Part shown: positions 24,065 to 36,100 of the stretch, piece after piece | Layout of the letters: the number at the start of each line of letters is the position of its first letter | Position numbering within the stretch: the stretch's first letter is position 1 | From: Acipenser ruthenus | Taxonomy: Eukaryota; Chordata; Actinopteri; Acipenseriformes; Acipenseridae | DNA: 64,000 nt | Assembly (NCBI RefSeq): GCF_902713425.1 | Contig: NC_081217.1 | Span: forward strand, 21,874,159 to 21,938,158 | Direction of reading: 5' to 3' | Translations under genes and position numbers: made by a program | Notes under the pieces: model-generated | Told to the model about the DNA's origin: nothing | Seen by the model: the letters and a program-made list of their open reading frames with translations, nothing else | Database searches by the model: none

Positions 24065-24205
24065 GTTGTGAAGCTGAGGGAACACGGAGACACTTTGTGG
24101 CTTGGAGCTTGGTTTCAGGAGACTAGGTTTCAGGCCACTGCCTGCATGGCACATCAGGGGAGACTTGGGGTTTGATACAGCAACCTCAGACTAGGTCCCC
24201 ATGTT
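24065..24205 (-). repeat. dispersed repeat, copy A (pairs with 61375-61510)
   Basis: About 130 bp nearly matches 61375-61510 through 'agctgagggaacacggagac', 'ggtttcaggagactaggttt', 'caggcc' and 'ggggtttgatacagca'. The orientation of the original element is unknown; minus is chosen only because an exon-like segment adjoins it on that strand. Confidence 0.65.
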
Positions 24206-24276
24206 TGGAGCCACTGTTTCTGAAAAAGTGGCTTTGTGTTTCCTCAGCTTGACAGTCTTGGTTCCTTATGTTAAAA

Positions 24277-24448
24277 TAGTGGTATTCAACTCTGTCCCTC
24301 AAGATCCAATCCAGTCCTGGTCTTTATTCCAAGCAGGTCTTAAATTAGTTAATTGCCTCTTAACAGCTTCAATTAACTACATTGGAACATGCTTGGAGTA
24401 AAAACCTGGACTGGATTAGATCTCGAGGGCCAGAGATGAGTACCACTG
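24277..24448. mobile_element. hAT-like MITE
   Basis: Inverted ends of about 55-60 bp: 'tagtggtattcaactctgtc' / 'cctcaagatcc' on the left and, read inward from the right, 'cagtggtactcatctctggc' / 'cctcgagatct', both continuing to 'aatccagtcc'. Eight-base flanks 'tgttaaaa' (24269-24276) and 'tgttagag' (24449-24456) agree at six positions, consistent with an aged hAT target duplication. It is 172 bp and noncoding. Confidence 0.75.
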
Positions 24449-24770
24449 TGTTAGAGAATGTAGATAATCTATACCATCATCATAGACTGCTTTTGTTCAG
24501 GATAAACTCCCACGACACAGAGTTTGGTCGTGGTATTTATCCCATCATTATGGAGTGTGGTACAAGATTAAACACGTGGTCTGAAGCCCGCTTGGTTTGA
24601 GGGTCTCCTGCCATGCTGTTTGGACGAGGCAGTAGAGCCCTGTGGGGTACCATGGGGTAAGTGAAGAAAGGTGCCGATTGGGGGAGGTGGATGGAATTGA
24701 TGGATCAAGGAGAGTTGTAAGTGACAGGTCTGTAGTCTTTACTACTGACTGATGCAATGTGTGCGGGGCT

Positions 24771-24935
24771 GCAATAAAAGCTTCCCACAGTAAAAACATA
24801 GCAAAGTGTGACAAAGCACAGGGAAAGCATGGGAAAGCATCGGTAAGCACAGAGAGCTAATGCAGATTGAAAAACATGGCAGACCAGGGTAAATGCATCG
24901 TGTAACCATGGGAAAAGGATGGGAAAACATGCAAG
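24771..24935. repeat. 'aaagcac' dispersed repeat, copy A
   Basis: Starts 'aaaagcttcccacagtaaaa' and continues with degenerate 'aaagcacag', 'aaagcatggg' and 'ccatgggaaaa' words. It resembles 46875-47110. The unit is internally repetitive, and its class is unknown. Confidence 0.6.
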
Positions 24936-27900
24936 CAGCTTTTGCATTGGAAAAACCGCCTTTCTTTTAGTGTTTTGAACATTAAAATTTCAATGATACA
25001 AACAGGACTGGGCTGCAACAAATGCCGTCCACCCAGTCCTGCAGCATTAAAGGATCGTGCCATTTAACAAAACAACGCCATGGTATGATAATGACTCCCT
25101 GCACAAACTGGCACCCACACCAGCTGTATATCTAATTGAATAATCCAATAATTGCGCACTGTCCCGTCTGAAACAGGAGCGCCTCACACCCATCCCAAAA
25201 AGAACCCGCCCCATCATCCCAGGAGTGCCCTAACAATCTGGTGAGCTGTCTGCTTGCCGTCCTGCGTTATTGTGCATTGAAAAGCACGGGTGACGTGCAG
25301 GTGTATGTCCGGCTGCGTTTAACTATTAACCTGTTATAAAGACTGTGCTCTTAACTTTACGATCGTGCCCTGTGTTCTCTGTGTAAGATGACTCCTCTAC
25401 ACGAGATAAGATATACTGGAATTGCAATCCATATCAGTCATTTCTTGTAAATAGTTTATAATGAAAATGAAAATAAAGTGATCCTTATGTTGGTCCAATG
25501 ATTCAGCTTTAAAAAAAAAAACACTGAAGGCATTTTTAATACGCTTATTGTACAGTGTTGTCATCACAATGTGAGGGAAAAAACACACATTTGTCGCCTC
25601 CCTTGTCCCCTTACTGTTGCATAACAGCAATGTGCAGAATATGAGTCAGGTTCACTCCCCTTTGCAGCCGGTGAAACCCACACTACAGTCTAACACATGT
25701 TAGAAACCGACTTTCAAAAAGACTTCTGCATACCCGACCCTGTGCTGTACTGAATATTACAACAAATGTTTTGTTATGATAACAAAACAAACATGAAATA
25801 AATGTGTTTTTTTGTCAGACTGGTAATACTTTAGAGAATATGCAATACTTTTACAGTTTATATTTTCATCGTGGGATTATAAGGAAACTACTTTTCAAGT
25901 CGCGTCAGAAATCTCTATTAGAAATGAGTTGTAAATACAAGATTGGTATAATGCATTCAGCTCGGTTTTATCAGGTATAAACCATCAGAATGATGCTGTA
26001 TAACTTTTTTTTATTACTATTTAACACACAACAAACTGAATTATTTGTTTGTTTGTTTGTTTTTTTACATTAAAGACATTTCGTATAACTAGCAGTCAGG
26101 TGGTCTTGTGTCGGGTGCTGAATGGTTGCCTGTGTATTGGGGGGTGTAGAAGTGCTCATTCATCACTTTTACAGAACTAACAGCCAGCTGTCTCGCACAC
26201 TCGCTCTTTGAATAAACTTTTCGTTCTTTAGCGCTTTCATTCTACAAGCGGACAAAAGCCACCCCGGCGCACCCGTGTGCTGCTTGAAAAAGCACATTGA
26301 TTCAGGGAACAAAACTTTGACCGGCGTGGGGAACCCTGGAATGCCATCGATGGTAAAGGGGGAGAGAATCCGTTCAGCAAGTAATACAAAAACAAAAAAA
26401 ACACAATAAAAATAAAAAAATAAGACAACATTTTAAAAATATGTACACGATTGAAAAAAAATCATATTAGGTCGTTGATTTAGTTGTTTTATAGTTAAAG
26501 GCGTGCCTTTCAAACCCCACACCACCCCTCTCAGTTGGATGAATGGACTGTTCCAAAGACAGATGTCCCGGTCCACAACATTTGGAATGGTGTTCTGCGA
26601 CCCCCCCTGTGTTTGCAGCGCGTGTGGATGCCTGTGGTATCGCTTCTAGCATTGGGATGCACGTCTGAACGGAATTCCTCTAATCAAAGTCCACGCATGG
26701 GTTACTAACGACACAAACAACGGAAGCAGGTAACTGCGTTTGATTATTAACTGCTCGATCAAATTAAGGCTGCTTGGCAACTTTTCCTGGCAATGAAAGG
26801 GAGTGTTTACTGGAAACTCGTGTACACAAAAAGACAGCTGCAATTCTGAACAATAGCGGTGTTTTTGGAGTTTGCCAGCTGTTCCATAGTTTTTTATATT
26901 TTTATATGTATTCGTATGCAAGCATTGACATTTAGCTGTAAGTCTCAAGCGTGACCGAAGTCTAACAGTTTATAGCATGGCTCTGAAAAGTAAAGTTGTT
27001 TGTTACTGTGTTGTGGCTTAACGGTGTATATTATCACAAAACAATCCCTGCGGTTACATGCTAGCAGCGGGGGGCACAGCGCGGTCTGGTTTAGTGTTGT
27101 GCGTTTGATACCCCCGACCCGCCTGGAAGAGTATTTATTTACACAACGTGTTTATTTAATGGATTAAGGACTCGCGCTTTCACAGGACCGGCTTTCATTG
27201 AGAAGAGTTTTAATGAAAGGATCGCGATACTCTAAATACTGCGAGGGCTGTAAATACACGTGATTGACAACCGCATCGATCCAACTCGTCAGTAAGTGAG
27301 TCGGGGATGTTTACGCGATTCATTTAAACGCAGTAACGCGTCACGCACCTTGAAAAGCATTCGCAGTTATTTATAAACTGTTTGTTTATAAGCAAAGGCG
27401 AAACCTTATTACGAGATGGGATCTGTGAACTGAAAGATATAATCTGAAGTTTTAAAGTGTAAATACCTTTTGTAATCTTGTTAGGTATTTTAATGAAATC
27501 CCTGCATTTTGATGGTATGGAATTGGTTACATAGATTTACTGTTGATTTCTGAATCACAGGGGACCATTAACTCCACCCACGACAAAGTTTTGAGATTAG
27601 CCATTAGTAGCCAGACAAGCACTGATGGGCCGAATAGCCCCTGTTGGCACATTTCTTAGGTTCTTTAGTCTGGTTTGCTCAGTTTTTTTCTGTTGAGTTA
27701 AACCATGTTCGTTAAACTCTAGAACAAAACACAACATCGGGAGTCACGCTTGTGCATATTTATATTGACAACATAACTCCGCAGTAAAACACAACGCTAC
27801 ATTGAAACTCTCTGGGATAACTCTTAATACTGAAGAAAGCAAAGGGACTCTTCAGCATGGGACTCGCTGTGTAACTAGAAATTCATAACGCTGCAGCATC

Positions 27901-30900
27901 TGTCCTGCTTGTGGATCCATTTTGAGAAATGATACAGAAAACTACAGATGTAAAGTTTACATATGTTAGTAACATACACCCCCGCCATGGTAATAAATTC
28001 AACCAGTATGATGGAAACCGGACAGACAGGCAGACAGACAGCTCCATATATCCCCACAATCTAACTGCTGCTAAATCGTGTCACTAACAGGTTTCCTAAC
28101 AATTTTCTAGCTGTTTTTAAATAATTTCTAGCTTGATAACACTCACCGTTCCTTGTCTTGATTTTTCCCCCCTATTTTATTTCCACTTGCCAGTTTTTCC
28201 TGCTCTAAATCATCCCCCTTTTGTATTTTACACTTTGGTTCCATGCTGAGTGGAGGTGTGTGTGGGGGGGGGGGTCTCATTACTCGTAACACAGGAAGTG
28301 GATGAGGACACTAATTCCATTCTAATTAGTTGTGGTGCTGCGAGGGATTCGCCCTCATCATTTTAATGAAATCCCATCTTGAACCCTTCACCTTGGTCAC
28401 GCTAATTACCAGCCGTTCCGTTTTGAGTCGAATCTCCTGCTGCAGGTGCACAGGAGTGGGGAGACACAAAAGCCTTCTGTTATCTCTGAGAAAAACAAAC
28501 AGCCAGACTGGCTGGCCATTTTATAATGGGCTTTTCCATAGGAAAGCATTTCAGGTCGTAGCATCCAGTCTGAATAAATACACCGGCAATTTACTGAACA
28601 GGTTCAGCCAGTGAAATCGCTTCTCTTTTGAGTAGTTTGGGAAAAGCAAACAAGACAGTTGGGCTTATCGGGGTTATGTCCATCCATAACCATGATGAAA
28701 ACCTTTGGCTTGTGGCAGGCTAGCTGCCATTGGTCAGTTTATAAGGTTAAAGGTTAAAGTACTGCAGCCCCAGGCAGCCGTTCTAGTGGCTGGACTGGCT
28801 ACTGGACTCTTGTTTCCACAGATAGATACTGGCACAGAACTGTAACGTGTGAAGAGGCCTAGAGAAAAGACAATGGGAGCATTCATCAGCTACTAAACAA
28901 ATCAATGTTGCTGTAATGGACTGCAGTTCACCAGCAGGTGTGATTATTAGCAGCAAGGCCGTTCACACGCTAGCTGGTTTCAGAAGGGGCTAGAGAGGGG
29001 AAGGGACCAGCACAACTGAAATGGAAGTTGTTTCATCGTTCGTGAAACTACCATTGGAATGTTTGTGCCTGGTTTCTATGTTTCCGTGTCTGTGGAATGC
29101 TGTGTCTGCGCAGCAGTGCAACGCTGCCCATCTTTTTAAAGTCTTGCATTCATTTCTTAAATCTTCCCTCTATTAGTATGGCTTCTGTTTTTTATTAGTT
29201 TTTGTTTGTAGATATTTTCAGGCTTTTTTTTTTTTTTTACACTGCCTAAAAATCAAATAGCACAGATTGTGGATCACAGCATACTGTATTGCAGTAAATT
29301 ACACTAAACTGTGCCATGAACCAGAATGGGAGAAGTGAACACCAAATACAGTAAACTACACCATGCGTCTGTGTTTCTAGAATAAGCGTGTGGTTTTTAT
29401 TTTTCCATTTGTTTTTCGTCTCTGGGGTGTTTTTACCCTGTGTAAATACATATTCATAGACAAGATGTACAAGTGATCAACAGATTTAAAATGAAGCTTA
29501 GAAAATGTAACCTTAGGCTTGTATTAACTGTATTAACATATTCCTAAAACATGAACCTGACCGGGACCTGCAGGCATATCTCTCTGTGCTGGTGTTGTAA
29601 CGCTGCCTGCATCCCCAGGTCTAGTGTTAGAGCCGCAGGTACCTGCAAGGTGTGCTATTTCCCCACCAAAAAGAAAGCACAAAGGCTCGGAGCTCTACAC
29701 GGAAAAGAAACTCTGAAACTGAACCCATGATTCTGCTTCAAGAACAAAACCCAACCAAACCGACTCACAAAGGACTGAGACAGGAGGCCTGAGCAGGACT
29801 GGTTTAATGTGGGGGGGGGGGGGGGGGACGGGGGGGGGGACTTTGTTGGTTTGTCAGCTGATCAGCTTTTATCTCCACGCTGCCCCTCCCTCTGACTCAA
29901 ACACAAGGAGCAGCTGTTGTAGCTTTTCTTTCACTTTGTTGAGCTTTTTAATACTTCTTTTATTTCTTAAAGGAGTGCTTACCAACCCGGTTTTTTTAAC
30001 CTCTTGCAACATTGTTTTTGAAATACTAAAGGAAGCATTCTCACAACCCCCCAGTATATCTGCTGCTTCGTAGCTTGCTTGTGTGATTTTTCTATACACA
30101 GCTCTGTAGATTGTGGTACCTTCCTGTGCTGTAGGTCACACTGCAGTTAGACCATCAGAGTGACCCGCAGCAGAGGAAAGGAGAACAGTTCCAAAATGAA
30201 CTGGAAGGTTTTGTTGTTTTGATCTTCGCACGTGTGTAAGTCTGAACAATTTAACAGCTGTGAATAACATACACCCCTCGCCATGGAAACACATTCAGTA
30301 TGACGAAAAAGTATGACGACTATGGACAGACCTGCAGAAGCTGCCTGCCAGTAACACAGCTCCCACTGTGAGGTCACGCGCTGCATTCTGTTCTGGAATT
30401 CACATTGTGTTCTGATTTGCTGGCCTGGAACACTGAGAGGCCCCTCCCTGTGTGAGGTCATCACAGGTATGCAGTGTGTCTCCCTCCCTGTTCAGACAGG
30501 TACTGGAGCGGCCTCACCCCTAGCTATCAGACAGGGCTCTGTACAGGTAATCAGAGCAGAGTGCAGCAACAACTCCAGCAGCGAGCTCCACTCCGGATAA
30601 TGTAAGTTCTGTGCTGTTTTTATGTGTTTATGCTGTGGTCTGTATTGTGCAACAATACCAGAACATGACGGGGGATATTTGTGGTATGCTGTTTTCATTC
30701 TGTTAATGCAAGCTGTACATATTTGTGTTTTTTAAAGAAGCTCAGGTTTAGTATAATGTTTGAATTTGGTTTGTGCAGAAGCAGTTTTCTATAACTGGAA
30801 TTAATGATATATATATATAAGTTGTTGTTACCCATTTTAATTTAATTTAAGGGTTTCTGAAACCACAGATTAATGTGTCGACTGAACATTTAATAAATGT

Positions 30901-32815
30901 TTCATTTCATTACCGTAAACCCTGAAGCCTAACCTTAACCCTAAGAGCAATTTTAACCAGGATCCCTGCTACTCTGTAGTTTCATTGTGTTTATTCACAC
31001 TATCTTTACAGTCTCTTATTACAAGTTACGTGACACTGCTATTGAAACAAATGTCGTCGTTTGCTCCTGAAACGCAGGCAAAAAGGCTTTGCAGCGCATT
31101 CGACTAGAGAGATTTTTCAATGTCTTTTAAAATGTCATTGAATTTATTAAGTTTCTTTCACTGTTTCTAAAATCTGCTCTACTGAGTGGTGAATTCTTCT
31201 GGAGGTGTCTGGCTTGGGTGAATTTTATTGGGTGAATTGTTACTATCTGAATAGTGCTAATGATGATTTAGAGTCGATATCTCTTCAAATCCAGCTCCGT
31301 GAGTTTGTGACTAAAATGCTTCTTTTATATCCAGTAACCTTTTATTTCAACTCTTAAAATGTCTGCGTCCGATTTATTGAGTACATTTTGCACAGCCTGC
31401 TACAGTGTGTGTGTGTGTCGTATATTATGTTCTCCAGGAAGGGTGTATCAAATGCAGCTGTGTTCAAAGTATATATTGTTAAAAAGAAGTCTTCTTGTGT
31501 TGAGAGCAGTAATTACCCTCGTACCTAAACAGCTTCCAGCCAGGTATTTAACTGCCTTTTACTGGGGCCAGTGTGTAATTATGTGCCCATCACTTTCATT
31601 GTGGATTACAGAGCCTCCCCTTGTGAGGGCTGAAAGCTGGGCTGCACTCCTCTGAACAGAATAATAGACAATCCCAAGGCAGGTACTGCTAGCTACTGAT
31701 TTCACATGCCCTGTTCTGAAACAGTCCCATTTCATTACTAATCTTTCACTCCAGGGGAAGGCTTGCATCACTTTGAAAGTACCAACACCCTCGTTTTGTT
31801 GTTGGTACGAAACTGCTTCGATTTACATTGGAGCTAATTCAGCTTTCTGAACTGTTTAGTTTTAAACGGGTACCAATGTGGGGATTCCTCCCTTAGTCAC
31901 TCAAGCAGACCAGCATATATATATTATATATATACATACATGTGAATGTTATGGAGTTCTACTTAACCTTCGTCTAAACAGCTGGCAAATATCTCAATAT
32001 CAATTAATCTTGATATACTGGTATGTGTTTGGAGATAAAAAGCATGACGTTTGCTTTTAATTGCTGTGCCAGTTTCATTTGATCTGTGCATGTGCCGTTT
32101 CTATTGCAAAAGGAAGTGGGCTAGACGTTCATGTGGATCGCAATGTGTAATAGGCAACTGGAAGAATTCATCAGCAAACTCAGACACATGCAGTCATAAA
32201 GCTATTGTGATGTCATTAGAACCTCGGAGTGCACAGCCAGTCGGTGACCTGTAGAGTCTAAACAACCACAGACACACAGAATTGAGGAATATCCACTAAT
32301 GGTCTGTCATGCCTCCCCAGCAGGAAGCTTTCACAATGGTCTTATGAATCACTGGGTTCAAGAGTTTACCCCAGACCTTGTGCTGAATGCGAGCGAGTGT
32401 CGCTGTTTATATTTGCAACTTCGAAAGAGTAAACAGACTGACAAGCCAGAGCATCCGTTCCTGCAGCGAGCTTCTCCCAGCATTCATATCCGTGCACGTC
32501 AAACAGGATTCAGAAGCTGCTACACAAACACTGGGACTCTCCATCTGCAAAGATGTATTGAACATGTGCAGGGATTTTAAGGGGTTTGTGTTGAGAGTCC
32601 ACGGCATTGTATAACTCCTAACACACTGAAACACTTATCAAGGTCTTTATACCTAATGGAATGTGTACCAAGTTAAATAAAAAGGGGAGTACAACCTGGA
32701 CATGCCCACTCGTTAAATAAAGCTTAATCATGTTTGGTAAAATTGACCGTTCTGCTACTGTAATGCGATGCTTCTGTATCGTAACATTTTCATTAGATAT
32801 ATAATATATACATAT

Positions 32816-32855
<40 letters not shown>

Positions 32856-33100
32856 ATCAGTAAGATGAGAAACCCATGTCGCCCAGCCCTCTCTGTTTTG
32901 TATCTAGCTTTGGTGTTTCTGAACAACCACGTCTCTCCCCAGCCCCCTAATATCAGTCCCAGAGCCAGAATGGTGTAAATTGGGGTCTTTGTTTCGAACA
33001 CTCCTGTGGGAGAGGGTTAGAGAAACGCTGGGCTCGGGCAGTTTCGTTTCAGGCACTTCTGTTTTATATATAAATCTCTCTCTCTCTCTCTCTCTGTATT
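24936..33100. other. 8-kb noncoding interval upstream of INAVA
   Basis: No supportable coding exon. It holds a LINE 3'-tail scrap (27541-27665), a G run (29808-29839), short repeats near 27950-28045 and 30260-30345 that share 'aacatacaccc..gccatgg', and scattered short microsatellites. One or more INAVA 5' UTR exons and its promoter probably lie here, since the start-codon exon has a splice acceptor before it at 33101-33104. Confidence 0.4.
27541..27665 (+). mobile_element. CR1-like LINE tail fragment
   Basis: Ends 'gatgggccgaatagcccctg' then 'ttggcacatttcttaggttc', the short 3' signature that also closes the longer copy at 59131-59406. Old and noncoding. Confidence 0.45.
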
Positions 33101-33161
33101 CCAGGAGCACTTGATATTGGAGGATACTTGTACTGTAACTGATATATAAGAACACGCTACC

Positions 33162-36100
33162 ATGGAGTGCAAAGATGAAGCCAGTGATACGGACAGTGGC
33201 ATTATCCTCCAGTCAGGTAAGCAGGGCTTTCCATCTGTCACCATTTCATACCCTGTGTTACAATAGGACCCCACCTGCTGCTCATAGGGAGCTGTGCAGG
33301 GTGTCGGGGGTCCTGCTGCCAGTAACACAGGGTATGAAATGAAGTTTGGGTAGTAATATTAAAATTCAATGACAAGCGTTTCCACTAGAAGTCTTTCTCG
33401 GTGTCTTCAAGCCATCCAGTCAAAATGTTTGTCTGTTTTTTTAAGTTTCTTTTAGTATTGCTAGTACAGATTTAAAGCACGACAGTTAACACTGGGTTTG
33501 TGTTGAGAGTTAATGGCATTGCATAACTCTCTGGTTACTCATTGAGACAGGTTATTTACATCTAATGCAGTGTGCACCATTGTGAAATAAACAGTTGCAT
33601 AACAACTTGGGCACACCCTCGAGTTCAGATGAGCCAGTTATTATTATTATTATTATTTATTTCTTAGCAGACGCCCTTATCCAGGGCGACTTACAAATGT
33701 TACAAGATATCACATTATACATTATTTCACATTATACAGATATCACATTATTATTTTTACATACAATTACCCATTTATACAGTTGGGTTTTTACTGGAGC
33801 AATCTAGGTAAAGTACCTTGCTCAAGGGTACAACAGCAGTGTCCCCCACTGGGGATTGAACCCACAACCCTCCGGTCAAGAGTCCAGAGCCCAGAGCCCT
33901 AACCACTACTCCACACTGCTGCCAGTTATTGTTGCTTGTTTTGTGATGGATTAGCAGTTTCCCTTTACAATAAATAGGCTTGTTTTTATTTTTTTGTTAA
34001 CGTGGCGCCTGAATTAACGTCTATTTACTTTGTTTGGTAAGATCTGTGTGCTTTAAAAATACCACCAGTCTCTTCTAGCTCTGGATCAATAATATAATTG
34101 GGAGAACGCAGAGGGGAGCATGTTCTGCATCGTTGCAGCCTTGGGACTTGCACCTCCCTGAGGGCTGGTGAAGTGCCAGCACAGGGCATAATAACGCTTG
34201 ATAACCCAGACAGGGACCCTCTGTCTTCTGAAGACACACCTGTTATTATCCCACCTCCGTATGTAACATAGTGGATAACTAAAGAATGTGCCTGCAGTTA
34301 CTGTTTAATTAGCATATTCTGTTCACTTAGAAACAGTGTTAAATACCTGAAGAATCTTGATTTTTTTTAGTTTCCTTGGAAAGACATTCCAGTAACCCCT
34401 TCGCCTCTCGGTTGTAGATGACTCGGATTCCTGTTGTCTATAATCTCCTGTTGAAACATGTCTTCAGTTGCTAAGTGACCCTCTTCCTCGCTTTACTGAA
34501 GATTTTGTGGTTTGTAGTAATGGGAAATGTTTAGTTTCTCATATTTATCAACGCTTACACGTTTGGTCTTGCCCCTGATGTCATCTTTCGTTTGACAGCG
34601 TAGCATGGATGTGGCACCTGCAGTATATTATAATGGGGTGCAGTGGACTGAGAATTGTAACATGTATAGTTTTGAATGTGTTTAATATGAACGTGGCACT
34701 GGAAATAATGCTTTGTGAGCGAGCAAGTGTTCTAGACTGTTCAAGAAACTAACAATCTAGAACCGGAATCGAGCTTTATTTAATCCATCAGAACAGAAGG
34801 ATTCCGTGAAAAGATCCCGGCGCTTCTCAAATGTACCCGAAATATTTCAATCCACCCCCGAAAGAATTGCTCATGCGCTTGCGTCCGACCGTCATTTTAG
34901 CAGTCATGCATGTTGTGTCCCTGCATTGTTAAAGAGGCTGTACGCTGTCTGTTTGTGTCTCTGCCCAGGCCTTGATAGCCCCACGTACCCCGTGAAAGAC
35001 ATGCCCACGCACACAAGAGCGGTGAAACTGCGCCAGCAATCCCTGGAAGACAAACTGGAGAGCTGCCGACTGGAACTCAGAAAGCTGTGCATCCGAGAAG
35101 CTGTGAGTCTGATAACTCTACTACTGATAATAGAGAGGGGGTCCCCAGTGACTCGTCCAGCGAGGGAGTGTACAGCCAGCCGTGCAATCCGGAGCTTGCT
35201 GCTTCGAATCCTGGCCTGGCAGAGTTGGCGATCTTGGCTGGAGACCGGGAGGGCTGCATTGGGTTTTGTGCTCGAGATAGTCGGCCAGGGATGGGTCGCC
35301 TCATTGTGATTCAGTGATCCATACCGGTCAGGTGCCTAACAAAACTAGGCAGAGACTTTCTACTTGAACCAGGAAAATTGTATTAGGATGTGCGATTTCA
35401 GTTTCTTTCACACATATATATAATATGTTTTTTTTGTTTGTTTTAAAGGAGCTGACTGGAATACTGTCCAAAGAATTCCCCCTGAAGCCTGGGGAGAAAG
35501 CACCCAACGTGAGGCGAAGGATCGGGGCAGCATTCAAACTGGACGACCTGAGCATCCTGCAGCAGGGATCGGTAACCACTTTTAACTACTGTGTTGTTCT
35601 TCTGGTCCGCAATCCCTTTCTATATCCCTTTCCGTTTCACTCGTCCCATCCCAGTAAGTTTTATAATGCACCCCTGTGGCCTCAGTAGAGCTCTCAGACA
35701 TGTCTTCTCTCCAAGTACAGCTGGTATACCCGCGTGTAACCGTCAGCCTGTCCCCCCTGCAACACTGCATGCAAAAAATACATCAGGAAATATCAAGGTC
35801 CTTTTTGTTAACGCCCCTTTCCTTGGCCCCGCCCCCAGGACCCCAAGCTGAGCTCCTTGGAGGCGGAGCTTGCCCTGCAGTTTCAGATCTACGAAGCAGC
35901 CCGCAGGCTGTCATTGGAGGAGAACATCAGCAGGCACATGAAGAAGAACCGGCTGAACCAGTGCGAGAAGGAGCAGAAGAAATTGAAGGAGCTGCAGCAG
36001 GCTGTGAACGAGCTCCACACCAAGGCTGGACACAAGCCACTGCACCCGGGCAGCCAGCTCCAAGACCCGGGTAGGAACACCATCCTCCCAGTGTCAGACG

